Source: Candidatus Stackebrandtia excrementipullorum
GTDB taxonomy: Bacteria; Actinomycetota; Actinomycetes; Mycobacteriales; Micromonosporaceae
Direction: 5' to 3'
Length of the DNA: 64,000 bases
NCBI GenBank assembly: GCA_019113825.1
Contig: DXGR01000075.1
Span: forward strand, 1-64,000
Shown piece after piece: positions 42,838-52,173 of this stretch. A program made the position numbers and the translations under genes. Under the pieces are notes generated by a model that searched no databases, was not told where the DNA came from, and saw only the letters and a program-made list of their open reading frames with translations. The first letter of the stretch is position 1, and every line of letters starts with the position of its first letter.

Positions 42838-43362
42838 GAAGTCGTTTTTGGTCCGCTGTTCCGTCGTACGGGACTCGGGTTCCGCCGGGCGCATGCACAT
42901 GCGCGGGTGGAGACTCACGATGAACAGGGGTCAAAGACGCCCTTCGATACGAGTGCCGTCGCGGCGTCGATCGACGCCGCGACCATACTTACGGCATGCG
43001 TCGCTCGTGTCGTCTCCGGCGGGCATGGCTCTGGTGAGGCCGACAACGTGACCGATCGACGTTGCGTGTCCGTCGCCGTCGGCGGTGTTTGTCGGGAAAG
43101 AGTCGAAGCACGGGAAACGTTGGTGCCTCCACGCGTGCCGATTGCCGGCCTCTCCACACCGTCGCCTCTCGGATAACAGTCGACTTTCCACAGTTTTTTA
43201 GGCTTAAAAGGACAACGCTTGACGACCCGGGGGTCGTTGCGCGCGCGTCCCGTTCCTCGTTCTTTGAACGTTCATCGTGGTAGGAACGTGCTGGGAGCGG
43301 ACGAGAACCGTGGTGCGCCCACACCGGGCCTCCCCGTTGGTTCATCTGGCATGATCGCGACC
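42838..43362. other. Long intergenic region greA / ilvA
   Basis: These 525 bases hold no gene I can support. A 16-nt palindrome GCGCATGCACATGCGC (42889-42904) may belong to the greA terminator. An AT-rich patch with a T-run lies at about 43187-43210 and could contain a promoter, and CATGAT just ahead of the ilvA start resembles a -10. Open frames across the region lack sites and recognisable content. Confidence 0.45.
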
Positions 43363-44568
43363 ATGACGCGACTGGTCACCCTTGACGACGTGAAACGTGC
43401 CGGCGACGAACTCGCCGGCATCGTGCGAAACACTCCGCTGGAACCGTCACGTGGCCTTTCGTCACCGGCCGGGCCGGTTTATTACAAATGTGAGAACGTC
43501 CAACGCGCCGGGGCCTACAAGGTCCGGGGGGCATACGTGCGCCTGTGCCGATTGACCGATGCCGAACGTCGTCGCGGTGTCGTGGCGGCCAGCGCAGGCA
43601 ACCATGCTCAGGGTGTCGCTGTGGCTGCCGCGGCGTTGGGCGTCACCGCGAAGGTGTTCATGCCCGCGGGCGCTCCGTTGCCCAAAGTCGCCGCGACCCG
43701 TGGTTACGGTGCCGACGTCGAACTGGTAGGCGCCTCGGTCGAGGACAGCCTCAGCGCAGCAGCCGAGTTCGCAGACCGCACGGGGGCCGTCTTCATCCAC
43801 CCCTTCGACCACCCCGACGTCATCGCCGGGCAGGGCACGGTGGCGTTGGAGATACTTCGCCAGTGCCCGGAGGTGAAAACCATCATTGCCGGAGTCGGTG
43901 GCGGTGGCCTGATATCGGGAATCGGGGTGGTGGCCAAGGCCATGCGGCCCGATGTGCGTGTCATCGGTGTTCAGGCGGCCGGCTCGGCGACCTTTCCCGC
44001 ATCGTTGAAAGCCGACGAACCGATGGAACTGGCGCGGGCGGAAACAATCGCCGACGGCATCCGCGTCTCCAGACCCGGACGGGTCACCTTCGCCCATGTG
44101 CGTGAACTCGTCGACGACGTCGTCACGGTCACCGAGGAGGAGATATCTCAGGCCGTCCTGTTGCTGTTGGAACGTAACAAGCTGCTGGTCGAGCCGGCGG
44201 GAGCCGTCGGTGTGGCGGCGCTGATGAGTAAGACCGTCGACGTCGAGTACCCCGCGGTCGCGGTCCTGTCAGGAGGCAACATCGACCCGTTGTTGTTGCT
44301 GCGGCTCATCGAACACGGCTTGTCGGCGTCCGGCCGGTTCCTGCGCTTTACGGTCCGGTGCGCCGATCGTCCCGGCGTCCTGGCCTCCATGCTCGGGTTG
44401 ATCGCCGAGCGGGGAGGCAACATCATCGACGTCATGCACCAGCGTTACGACGCCCGGCTGGGGCTGGGCGAGGTGTCGGTGGCGCTCTCGGTGGAGACAC
44501 GCGGTGAAAGCCACGCCCAGCACCTGATGGGTGCACTTCGCGACGCCGGATACCACCTCGCGTTTTAG
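43363..44568 (+). CDS. ilvA: Threonine dehydratase (threonine ammonia-lyase) with ACT domain
   Basis: This PLP enzyme makes 2-oxobutanoate from threonine, the entry to isoleucine synthesis. The 401-residue protein has the PLP-lysine in YKVRGAY, SAGNHAQGVA, GGGGLISG and one C-terminal ACT domain (VRCADRPGVLASMLGLIAER). A single ACT domain resembles the catabolic or CTD-short type, so Ile control may be weaker than in two-ACT enzymes. Start at 43363 (MTRLVTLDDV); 43351 is an alternative. Confidence 0.93.
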   Translation: MTRLVTLDDVKRAGDELAGIVRNTPLEPSRGLSSPAGPVYYKCENVQRAGAYKVRGAYVRLCRLTDAERRRGVVAASAGNHAQGVAVAAAALGVTAKVFMPAGAPLPKVAATRGYGADVELVGASVEDSLSAAAEFADRTGAVFIHPFDHPDVIAGQGTVALEILRQCPEVKTIIAGVGGGGLISGIGVVAKAMRPDVRVIGVQAAGSATFPASLKADEPMELARAETIADGIRVSRPGRVTFAHVRELVDDVVTVTEEEISQAVLLLLERNKLLVEPAGAVGVAALMSKTVDVEYPAVAVLSGGNIDPLLLLRLIEHGLSASGRFLRFTVRCADRPGVLASMLGLIAERGGNIIDVMHQRYDARLGLGEVSVALSVETRGESHAQHLMGALRDAGYHLAF

Positions 44569-44593
44569 CGGCCGCCGTCGTCACCGACCGCTT

Positions 44594-44624
44594 CCGTGGG
44601 CGATCGGCCGTGGACGTCCCACGG
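44594..44624 (+). terminator. Hairpin after ilvA
   Basis: CCGTGGG and CCCACGG form a 7-bp stem 26 bases after the ilvA stop, ahead of ung. Confidence 0.4.
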
Positions 44625-44659
44625 TAACGCCGTTGTGTTGCACGACATAGGCTCTTTGC

Positions 44660-45334
44660 GTGGCGAAACCATTGGATGAAGTTGTGGAAACCGGTTGGGC
44701 CAAGGCGTTGGAGCCGGTTGCCGATCAGATAACCGCGATGGGGGATTTTCTTCGCAAGGAGGTGGCGGAGGGGCGGACCTACCTGCCTGCGGGCGAAAAC
44801 GTGTTGCGTGCGTTCACGTTGCCGTTCGACGAGGTCAAGGTGCTGCTCGTTGGGCAGGACCCTTATCCGACACCGGGCCATGCGGTAGGGCTGAGTTTCT
44901 CGGTGGCGCCGGATGTGCGCCCGGTACCGGCGAGCCTGCGCAACATCTTCAAGGAGTACGTGAGCGACCTGGGGTACGAACAGCCCGGGAACGGGGATTT
45001 GACCCCGTGGACCGAACAGGGGGTCCTGTTGCTCAACCGTGCGTTGACCACCGCGCCCGGAAGCCCCGGTGCCCACCGTCGTAAAGGGTGGGAGAAGGTC
45101 ACGGAACAGGCGATTCGTGCCTTGGCGGAACGTGGTCGCCCCATGGTGGCGATCCTGTGGGGGCGCGACGCGCGTAACCTCAAACCGCTGTTGGACCCTG
45201 TCCCGTGTATCGAATCGGCGCACCCGAGCCCGTTGTCGGCTCGTAACGGTTTCTTCGGTTCTGCGCCGTTCAGCCGCGCCAACGAGCTGCTGGTCTCACA
45301 GGGCGCAGAACCGATCGATTGGCGTCTTCCGTAG
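44660..45334 (+). CDS. ung: Uracil-DNA glycosylase, family 1
   Basis: Ung removes uracil from DNA. The 224-residue protein has the water-activating motif [17 protein letters not shown] and the His in [22 protein letters not shown], six bases, then GTG indicates a leaderless mRNA. A small membrane-protein gene with the same promoter layout follows. Confidence 0.96.
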   Translation: MAKPLDEVVETGWAKALEPVADQITAMGDFLRKEVAEGRTYLPAGENVLRAFTLPFDEVKVLLVGQDPYPTPGHAVGLSFSVAPDVRPVPASLRNIFKEYVSDLGYEQPGNGDLTPWTEQGVLLLNRALTTAPGSPGAHRRKGWEKVTEQAIRALAERGRPMVAILWGRDARNLKPLLDPVPCIESAHPSPLSARNGFFGSAPFSRANELLVSQGAEPIDWRLP

Positions 45335-45399
45335 TCGACGCTGCGCGTGGACGACCGGCCGCGGCACCACTACGGCGGCGCGCCGGGTAGCGTGGAAGC

Positions 45400-45615
45400 G
45401 TGATTGAAATTCTGGCCGAAGGCGTCAACAATTTCGGTAACACCCGTGGCGGTGCGTTGGCGGGCCCGACCGGGCTGTTCATCATCGTTTCGTTGGCCGT
45501 CTTTCTCGTTTTCCTGATCCGGGGCATGAATAAACGGATCCGACGTCTCCCCGCGGAGTTTCCCCGGCAATCGGACGTCTCCGCGAACGAATCCGGAGCC
45601 GACAAACAGGGCTGA
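45400..45615 (+). CDS. Small membrane protein downstream of ung
   Basis: The 71-residue protein has one central transmembrane helix (about 24-42: GLFIIVSLAVFLVFLIRGM) and a basic-then-acidic tail. TAGCGT, six bases, then GTG suggests its own leaderless transcript. A perfect palindrome follows. Similar small membrane proteins are common beside actinobacterial genes; function unknown. Confidence 0.75.
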   Translation: MIEILAEGVNNFGNTRGGALAGPTGLFIIVSLAVFLVFLIRGMNKRIRRLPAEFPRQSDVSANESGADKQG

Positions 45616-45634
45616 TCCCTCAAACGAACCTGGC

Positions 45635-45668
45635 CCGAGCCGTCTACCCGTACGGGTAGACGGCTCGG
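45635..45668. terminator. Perfect 34-nt palindrome
   Basis: CCGAGCCGTCTACCCGT and its exact inverse form an uninterrupted 17-bp stem, 20 bases past the small membrane protein gene: a strong terminator. Confidence 0.8.
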
Positions 45669-45754
45669 TGTGTATATGGCCGGTTGTGTCCGGTTCGACG
45701 ATTGGCGCGAGCAAGCAAGCCACTTGTACTATGGCCCTGGCCGGAAACAAATGT

Positions 45755-45780
45755 AATGCTGTAAGTGTCGCTACGGCATT
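45755..45780. promoter_or_regulatory. Inverted repeat ahead of the hypothetical gene at 45821
   Basis: AATGC(T)GTA and TAC(G)GCATT form an 8-bp dyad with one mismatch around 8 bases, 40 bp ahead of the start. It may be an operator; the regulator is unknown, possibly the gene product itself. Confidence 0.35.
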
Positions 45781-45820
45781 GCAAACGAATCGGTCCCGCC
45801 ACAGCCAACAGGAGGAACGG

Positions 45821-46378
45821 ATGCACCAGAGGGACACCACCGGTAGTTGGCGGTACGCCGATGTTCCCTATGCCGACGACGCCGCCGCGTGGATCGCAGC
45901 GCGGGTGCCCGACGAATGGTTCAAAGCCGTTCCGGAGGTTTCGGCAGACCGAGACGAACTGATCATCATCGGGCCCCTTGAGGAACCCGTTCACGAAACC
46001 GATGCCACCGACGCCGACAGAGCCGCCGCAGAAGAGGCGGTCATCAGTCGGTTCCGGGAGCAGACTCGAGATCAACGGGTGCGGATCTCTCAGCAGATCC
46101 AGCACCGCTATCAGCGACGCGCCAGTTGGGGCGCGTCCTGTGGCACAACCCGCATTGTCTTTACGCACCAGACGATTCCGGTGATGTCGCGGCTGCGACA
46201 GCCGGAACGCCGTGTTTTGGACACCCTTGTCGACTCGGGTGTCGCACGTTCACGGTCTGATGCGCTGGCGTGGTGTGTCCGGCTGGTGGGCGAACACGCC
46301 GACTCCTGGCTTGCCGAACTTCGATCGGCGATGTCGGGTGTCGACGAACTGCGCCGTCAAGGGCCGAACATCACTTAG
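45821..46378 (+). CDS. Hypothetical protein with a helical, possibly ribbon-helix-helix-like C terminus
   Basis: The 185-residue protein starts MHQRDTTGSWRYADVPYADD after a perfect AGGAGGA site. The N-terminal half is acidic. The C-terminal 50 residues (ERRVLDTLVDSGVARSRSDA, then LAWCVRLVGEHADSWLAELR) have the length and spacing of a regulator-type helical domain. I do not recognise a named family. An inverted repeat upstream could be its target. Confidence 0.7.
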   Translation: MHQRDTTGSWRYADVPYADDAAAWIAARVPDEWFKAVPEVSADRDELIIIGPLEEPVHETDATDADRAAAEEAVISRFREQTRDQRVRISQQIQHRYQRRASWGASCGTTRIVFTHQTIPVMSRLRQPERRVLDTLVDSGVARSRSDALAWCVRLVGEHADSWLAELRSAMSGVDELRRQGPNIT

Positions 46379-46422
46379 AAGTCGTCCGTGCATCCGCTCG
46401 GGTGACGCCTCACGAGGCGAAA

Positions 46423-46459
46423 GAAGGTCCTGCAAACCTGTGTGGTGTGCAAGACCTTC
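46423..46459 (+). terminator. Hairpin downstream of the hypothetical gene
   Basis: GAAGGTC(C)TGC pairs with GCA(A)GACCTTC around a 15-nt loop, 45 bases past the stop. Confidence 0.5.
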
Positions 46460-46652
46460 GGTAACGTCACGAGCTGTCATCCGACACCGCGCAACAACAG
46501 CGGATGCGAAGGCGGCTTCGCCAAGGTGGCAACACCGAACTCGGTGCGCCGTCCTTGCGCTTGGAGGGGAGCGCGAGGACGGCGCATGTTCTGTCCGGTG
46601 TGACGCGTTCTGCTCATGTGTGCGCGTTAATGCGTGAAGTTGTGCTACTTTT

Positions 46653-46668
46653 CGCGCAAAGCTGCGCG
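46653..46668 (+). promoter_or_regulatory. Candidate operator for pckG
   Basis: CGCGCA, four bases, TGCGCG form a perfect dyad within TTTTCGCGCAAAGCTGCGCG. Further TGCGCG and TGCGTG copies lie at about 46619-46636 and 46663-46672. A carbon-responsive regulator is plausible, unproven. Confidence 0.35.
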
Positions 46669-46827
46669 TGCGCACAGGGGGCCGTTGCATCGCAGGCATT
46701 TGGATGGGTTTACGGGGGTTTGTCGCCCCGTTGCCACTGAACGCGGGCTTACCCTGGCGGCAGTTACGACATCGCGGTGAACATCAGTCCGCGAAAAGTC
46801 GGCCGTCGTTAAAAAGGAGCGAAACGC

Positions 46828-48672
46828 ATGACCGCACCGGTCGCCATTCCGGGCCTGGACGCCACAGCCACCACCCATGCCCGACTGCGTAACTGGGTCG
46901 CCGACATGGCCGCATTGACCAACCCCGACCGCGTCGTATGGTGCGACGGTTCCGATGAGGAATGGCGTCGACTCACCGACGAGCTGGTCGACGCCGGCAC
47001 CTTGGTGCGGCTGAACGAAGAGCGCAAACCGAACTCCTTCTGGGCGCGGACGGACCCGTCCGACGTCGCCCGCGTCGAAGAACGCACCTTCATTTGTTCG
47101 GAGTCGGAAGACGACGCCGGGCCCACCAACAACTGGATGGCCCCGGAACAGATGAAAAGCATCATGAGCAACCTGTACCGCGGATGCATGCGGGGCAGGA
47201 CGATGTACGTCATCCCGTTCTGCATGGGACCGTTGACCGCAGAGAAGCCCATGTTCGGGGTCGAGATCACCGACTCCGCCTACGTGGTGGCCAGTATGCG
47301 GATCATGGCGCGCATGGGGACCCATGTCCTGGAGGCCATGGGCGACGACGCCGACTTCGTTCCCGCCATGCACTCGATCGGTGCGCCGTTGGAGCCGGGC
47401 GAGGCCGATGTCGCCTGGCCGTGCAGCCAGACGAAGTACATTTCGCATTTCCCCGAGACCCGGGAGATCTGGTCGTACGGGTCCGGCTACGGCGGCAACT
47501 CCCTCCTGGGCAAGAAGTGCTTCTCGCTGCGCATCGGTTCGGCCATGGGGCGCGACGAGGGCTGGATGGCCGAGCACATGCTCATCCTGCGCCTGACCAG
47601 TCCGGAAGGGAAGGTTTACCACATCACGGGTGCCTTCCCCAGCGCATGCGGGAAGACCAACCTCGCGATGCTCGAACCGACCATCCCGGGCTGGAAGGTC
47701 GAAACGTTGGGTGACGACATCGCCTGGATGCGTTTCGGTGAGGACGGCCGACTTTACGCGGTCAACCCGGAGTACGGCCTGTTCGGCGTTGCACCGGGCA
47801 CCGACCACAAGACCAACCCCAATGCGATGCGGACCATCGCCAAGGGCAATTCGCTGTTCACCAACGTCGCGTTGACCGACGACGGCGACGTGTGGTGGGA
47901 AGGCATGGGAGAGCCGCCGGCTCACCTGACCGACTGGAAGGGCCGTGACTGGACGCCCGACTCGACCGAGCCGTCGTCCCACCCCAACAGCCGGTTCTGC
48001 ACACCCATCAAACAGTGCCCCATCCTCGCCGACTCCTATGACGACCCGCAGGGTGTCCCGATCGACGCGATTCTGTTCGGTGGCCGTCGCGCAACGACCA
48101 TCCCGCTGGTCAGCCAGTCCCGCGACTGGAACCACGGCGTCTTCCAGGGTGCAACGCTGTCCTCGGAGACGACGGCCGCGGCGGTCGGCAAGGTCGGCGT
48201 CGTGCGTCGTGACCCGATGGCGATGCTGCCGTTCATCGGCTACCACGGGGGTGACTACTTCCGTCACTGGATCAACATGGGCAAGGGGCAGGACGGTGAA
48301 GGCGCCTCCGACAAGATGCCGGCGATCTTCTACGTCAACTGGTTCCGCCGTGGCGACGACGGCCGGTTCCTGTGGCCGGGATTCGGCGAGAACAGCCGTG
48401 TCCTGAAGTGGGTCGTCGAACGCCTGGAGGGCACGGCCGAGGCCGTGGAGACACCGGTCGGTTTCGTGCCGACGCCTGAAGCGTTGGACGTGGAGGGACT
48501 GGACCTTTCACCGGAGGACCTGAGGGCGGCGCTTGAGGTCAAGGGCGGCGAATGGCAGGCGGAGATCCCGCTTATCACCGAGTGGTTCGAGAAGTTCGGA
48601 TCCAAGCTGCCCGGCGTCCTGTGGGCCGAATTGGACGCTCTGAAGGCTCGCCTGGGTGAGGCGAACGGCTAG
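46828..48672 (+). CDS. pckG: Phosphoenolpyruvate carboxykinase (GTP)
   Basis: This gluconeogenic enzyme converts oxaloacetate and GTP to PEP. The 614-residue protein has the GTP-type P-loop [17 protein letters not shown], the metal-binding GDDIAWMRF, and the guanine-pocket region [25 protein letters not shown] eight bases ahead confirms the ATG. The upstream region carries repeats that may allow carbon-source control. glpX, the other gluconeogenic step, is about 4 kb downstream on the other strand. Confidence 0.96.
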   Translation: MTAPVAIPGLDATATTHARLRNWVADMAALTNPDRVVWCDGSDEEWRRLTDELVDAGTLVRLNEERKPNSFWARTDPSDVARVEERTFICSESEDDAGPTNNWMAPEQMKSIMSNLYRGCMRGRTMYVIPFCMGPLTAEKPMFGVEITDSAYVVASMRIMARMGTHVLEAMGDDADFVPAMHSIGAPLEPGEADVAWPCSQTKYISHFPETREIWSYGSGYGGNSLLGKKCFSLRIGSAMGRDEGWMAEHMLILRLTSPEGKVYHITGAFPSACGKTNLAMLEPTIPGWKVETLGDDIAWMRFGEDGRLYAVNPEYGLFGVAPGTDHKTNPNAMRTIAKGNSLFTNVALTDDGDVWWEGMGEPPAHLTDWKGRDWTPDSTEPSSHPNSRFCTPIKQCPILADSYDDPQGVPIDAILFGGRRATTIPLVSQSRDWNHGVFQGATLSSETTAAAVGKVGVVRRDPMAMLPFIGYHGGDYFRHWINMGKGQDGEGASDKMPAIFYVNWFRRGDDGRFLWPGFGENSRVLKWVVERLEGTAEAVETPVGFVPTPEALDVEGLDLSPEDLRAALEVKGGEWQAEIPLITEWFEKFGSKLPGVLWAELDALKARLGEANG

Positions 48673-48786
48673 ACAACGGTCGATGGGCGCGTGTGTAGGT
48701 ATGCTGCGCACGCGCCCATTCGCGTGTGTCCGGTCGCGTCACCACCGCCCGACAAGATCACCGGTATAGGACTAGGCTTGCCTGTC

Positions 48787-49557
48787 GTGATAGTGCGTAA
48801 TCTGTTGTACCGGTTGTACGAGAAACGGCTGGTGAGGAAGCTTGCCGGCAAACCGGTACCGGCTCATGTCGGCGTGATGGTCGACGGCAATCGCCGATGG
48901 GCCAGAGAAATGGGCTTTGTCAATCCCAATGACGGTCATCGTGAAGGCGCCGAGCACATAAAGCGGTTGTTGCGTTGGTGTGACGATGCCGGTGTGCGCC
49001 ATGTCACGATTTTCCTGCTGTCGACGGAGAACATGACCCGTCCGGCCGCCGAGCTGAACCCGTTGCTTCAGATCATTCAGGATCTGGCCGCCGAGTTGGC
49101 CGCAACCGATCAGCCGTGGCGGCTTCGCACGATCGGGGCCCTCGACCTGCTTCCGTCCCACCACGCGGCGGCGATCAAGAAGGCTGCCGAAAGCACGGGG
49201 GACCGCAAGGATGCGCTCGTGGTCAACCTGGCCATCTGCTACGGAGGACATCGGGAGATCACCGATGCGGTCCGTGCCCTCCTCCACGAATACGATCGCG
49301 AAGGACGCGACCTCACCGACGTCGCCGACACCCTCGAAGCCGAAGACATCGCCAAGCACCTGTACCTCAACGATCAGCCCGCGCCCGATCTGTTGATTAG
49401 GACCAGCGGAGAGCAGCGTCTGTCCGGTTTCCTCCTGTGGCAGTCCGCCTACTCGGAGTTCTATTTCTGCGATCTCAACTGGCCGGAGTTTCGCAGAGTG
49501 GACTTTCTGCGAGCGCTGCGTTCCTATGCCAACCGTCAACGACGTTACGGAGCGTGA
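48787..49557 (+). CDS. cis-Prenyltransferase (short-chain Z-isoprenyl diphosphate synthase type)
   Basis: The roughly 256-residue enzyme condenses isopentenyl diphosphate with an allylic diphosphate. Motifs: HVGVMVDGNRRWAREMGFVN (catalytic Asp and Arg), FLLSTENMTRP and LLIRTSGEQRLSGFLLWQSA with YSEFYFCDLNWPEF. It resembles UppS and, by position beside mca/greA genes, the Z-farnesyl diphosphate synthase Rv1086. TAGGCT, eight bases, then GTG marks a possible near-leaderless start; an ATG upstream is less likely. It supplies decaprenyl/undecaprenyl carriers for wall synthesis. Confidence 0.9.
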   Translation: MIVRNLLYRLYEKRLVRKLAGKPVPAHVGVMVDGNRRWAREMGFVNPNDGHREGAEHIKRLLRWCDDAGVRHVTIFLLSTENMTRPAAELNPLLQIIQDLAAELAATDQPWRLRTIGALDLLPSHHAAAIKKAAESTGDRKDALVVNLAICYGGHREITDAVRALLHEYDREGRDLTDVADTLEAEDIAKHLYLNDQPAPDLLIRTSGEQRLSGFLLWQSAYSEFYFCDLNWPEFRRVDFLRALRSYANRQRRYGA

Positions 49558-49607
49558 CTCGTTGCGCGCGTGATGATCGCGCATGGAGGCGCCTCCCCTA
49601 CGCTGCG

Positions 49608-49742
49608 TTACCGTCGTTCTATGGTCCATAAGGTTCGGTTGCAGCCGATTTCCTCACCACACACGTCACAGTGACCACACGATGTGGTCCTTACCGGTCG
49701 TTTCGGCTCGGCACTTCGTCGCCGAGCCTTGTCGCAGGCCAT
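49608..49742 (-). CDS. Possible 44-residue Cys-rich zinc-ribbon-like protein
   Basis: The minus strand encodes MACDKARRRSAEPKRPVRTT followed by SCGHCDVCGEEIGCNRTLWT and IERR. Two CxxC pairs after a basic tail are the pattern of tiny zinc-binding proteins. It fills the otherwise empty 251-base gap after the prenyltransferase. No ribosome-binding site was found close to the ATG, so it may not be translated. Confidence 0.35.
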   Translation of the reverse strand: MACDKARRRSAEPKRPVRTTSCGHCDVCGEEIGCNRTLWTIERR

Positions 49743-49856
49743 GGTCGCTGTCAGGCTTTGGCGCCGACGCCCTCCGGCGGTCGAACCCCGTGACGAAATG
49801 GACCGACAGTGACGACCGACAAGCCGCATCCGCCGACCACGACTCGAGGGTCGGCC

Positions 49857-50423
49857 ATGCGCCTCCTCCTGATGTCGATGTTCGTGTTTACCGTTGCCGC
49901 CGGCGTCTGGGTGGGAATCAGCAGCCAGGACTCCACCGCACCCGACGCCGCCGCGCCTCAGTCCACGGCCGGCGAACGGCGGATGGACGAGACGACCACC
50001 CGGGACAACGATCGCAAGACCGAGGAACCGCCCCCCGAGGTGGACTTCGACGCCCTCGCGGACGAACTCGTGGGCGAGGAGATCGAGGAGGAGCCGGAAC
50101 CCGCCCCAGGCTGCGGCGATTACACCGGTAACCGACGTATCGCCTGCGATCTGCTCCCCGAACACGGTTTCGACTCCGGCCAGATGTCGTGTCTGTCGAC
50201 GTTGTGGGAACGCGAAAGCGGCTGGAACGAGAAGGCCGAAAACCCCGGTTCGGGTGCATACGGAATTCCTCAGGCGCTGCCGGGCAACAAAATGGCGTCC
50301 GCCGGTGACGACTGGCAGTCCAACCCCGCCACTCAGATCCGGTGGGGACTCGATTACATTTCGGGCCGGTACGGGACACCTTGCGGTGCATGGAGCTTCT
50401 TCCAGGCGAACAACTGGTACTGA
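49857..50423 (+). CDS. Secreted transglycosylase-like protein, copy 1
   Basis: The 188-residue protein has an N-terminal signal or anchor helix, an acidic linker and a 65-residue C-terminal domain: CLSTLWERESGWNEKAENPGSGAYGIPQALPG, then NPATQIRWGLDYISGRYGTPC. This is the lysozyme/SLT-like domain of many actinobacterial secreted proteins, with the catalytic-type Glu in WERESGW. It probably cuts or binds peptidoglycan. GAGGG seven bases upstream supports 49857; a GTG at 49809 would add 16 residues. A paralogue lies beyond phoH2. Confidence 0.8.
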   Translation: MRLLLMSMFVFTVAAGVWVGISSQDSTAPDAAAPQSTAGERRMDETTTRDNDRKTEEPPPEVDFDALADELVGEEIEEEPEPAPGCGDYTGNRRIACDLLPEHGFDSGQMSCLSTLWERESGWNEKAENPGSGAYGIPQALPGNKMASAGDDWQSNPATQIRWGLDYISGRYGTPCGAWSFFQANNWY

Positions 50424-50638
50424 AGCGGCCCCGGTGCTCGACATGCCCGAGTGGGCGGCGAACGAAATCATCCGTACGGTGCACCCACCCCCGCCCCGAA
50501 GGGGGGACTCGTCCGGCGGCAAACAACGTACCGAGGTCCGAAACGACCAAAATGCGACACCGAATGTCACCGGTTTCGGGTTAGGTTGTGAGCGTGACGG
50601 GACAACCGTCCCGCCACAGTCACCCGGTGGGAGGCGCC

Positions 50639-51928
50639 ATGTCGATGCGCACGTATGTTCTTGACACCTCTGTCCTGCTGTCCGACCCCGCGGCATTCAG
50701 TAGATTCGATGAACACACGGTTGTCATACCCCTGGTCGTGATCTCTGAACTGGAGGGGAAACGCCACCACCCGGAACTGGGTTGGTTTGCCAGACACTCC
50801 CTGCGGCTGCTCGACGAGCTGCGGACCAAACACGGTCGGCTCGACCAGCCGTTGCCGGTCAACGATGCCGGTGGACAGATTTACGTCGAGCTCAACCACA
50901 CCGACCCGTCACATCTGCCCGCCGGTTTCCAGGCCGACGGCAATGACGCCCGCATCCTATCCGTCGCTTGGAATCTGGCCAGTGGCGGAGCCGACGTCAG
51001 CCTCGTCACCAAGGACATGCCGCTGCGAGTCAAGGCGGCCGCCGTGGGGTTGAGGTCTGAAGAGTACCGCCACGGTCAGGCACTCGACCCCACCTGGACG
51101 GGCATGGAGGCGGTGGGAATCAACGATGCGGAAATGTCCGAACTGTATGCGGAACAGCGGATATCGCTCGACGCCGCAGCCGAATTGCCGTGCCACACGG
51201 GTCTGGTCATCAGTACGGCAAACGGTTCGGCACTGGGCCGCGTCACGCCCGACAAGCAGGTGCAGTTGGTGCGCAGTGACGCCGAGGCGTTCGGCATCCG
51301 TGGCAGATCCGCGGAGCAACGTGTCGCGTTGGACCTGCTGCTCGACCCCGAGGTGGGCATCGTCTCGCTGGGCGGGCGAGCGGGCACCGGTAAGTCCGCA
51401 CTGGCCCTGTGCGCCGGACTTGAGCAGGTTTTGGAACGTCAACTGCATAAAAAGGTCATGGTGTTTCGGCCGATTTACGCGGTCGGTGGTCAGGACCTGG
51501 GCTACCTGCCCGGTTCGGAGGCGGAGAAGATGTCTCCGTGGGCGCAGGCCGTGTTCGACACGCTCGGTGCCGTCAGCGGCGACAACGTCATCAACGAGGT
51601 GATGGAGCGCGGCATGCTCGAGGTCCTGCCGCTCACCCATATCCGAGGACGTTCACTGCACGACGCGTTTGTTGTCGTCGACGAGGCGCAATCACTGGAA
51701 CGCGGCGTCCTGTTGACGGTCCTTTCACGGATCGGCACCGGGTCGCGAGTGGTGCTGACCCACGACGTTGCGCAGCGGGACAACCTGCGTGTGGGACGGC
51801 ACGACGGCATCAGCGCCGTCATCGATGCCCTTAAAGGGCACCCGCTGTTCGCTCACGTGACGCTCACTCGGTCCGAACGATCACCGATAGCCGAAATGGT
51901 CACCGACCTACTGGAGGACCTCGGATGA
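50639..51928 (+). CDS. phoH2: PhoH2-type RNA helicase/RNase (PIN-PhoH)
   Basis: The 429-residue protein joins a PIN nuclease domain ([59 protein letters not shown]) to a PhoH ATPase with Walker [13 protein letters not shown] and Walker [12 protein letters not shown]. PhoH2 proteins unwind and cut RNA. GGGAGG six bases upstream supports the ATG at 50639 ([11 protein letters not shown]). An in-frame GTG at 50594 follows a TAGGTT -10 by exactly six bases and could be a leaderless start. The mycobacterial upstream antitoxin gene (phoAT) is not seen here. Confidence 0.93.
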   Translation: MSMRTYVLDTSVLLSDPAAFSRFDEHTVVIPLVVISELEGKRHHPELGWFARHSLRLLDELRTKHGRLDQPLPVNDAGGQIYVELNHTDPSHLPAGFQADGNDARILSVAWNLASGGADVSLVTKDMPLRVKAAAVGLRSEEYRHGQALDPTWTGMEAVGINDAEMSELYAEQRISLDAAAELPCHTGLVISTANGSALGRVTPDKQVQLVRSDAEAFGIRGRSAEQRVALDLLLDPEVGIVSLGGRAGTGKSALALCAGLEQVLERQLHKKVMVFRPIYAVGGQDLGYLPGSEAEKMSPWAQAVFDTLGAVSGDNVINEVMERGMLEVLPLTHIRGRSLHDAFVVVDEAQSLERGVLLTVLSRIGTGSRVVLTHDVAQRDNLRVGRHDGISAVIDALKGHPLFAHVTLTRSERSPIAEMVTDLLEDLG

Positions 51929-52173
51929 TCCGTCCGTCGATGTTCATCCGAACGGTTGATTTCCCGGTGTGGAACCAAGGCCGGATGAAACGCCCATAGG
52001 GATCGTATGTGGACACGATCCGGTCGATGACCTGCGGGGTGACGACGATATCGTGACCGACGACGCACGTGAGCGCCGTCGACCGAATTGCTCAAGCCGA
52101 AGTGTTTTGGCAATCTGGTCGACGGCGAACCTCACGTCGCCTGATCCCGTTGCCTACGAAAGGTCTGCCGCAC

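Larger units (their letters stand above)
46379..46827. other. Control region ahead of pckG
   Basis: This 449-base gap has a terminator-like stem at its start (46423-46459) and, further on, a cluster of TGCGCG/CGCGCA repeats with a perfect dyad at 46653-46668. No gene was recognised. Confidence 0.5.

Noticed and set aside
42907-43176. 89-residue GTG-started frame between greA and ilvA
   Set aside because: No ribosome-binding site, no conserved motif, and a composition unlike a folded protein.
46645-48267. Long open frame opposite pckG
   Set aside because: Shadow of pckG; the real reading matches the enzyme throughout.
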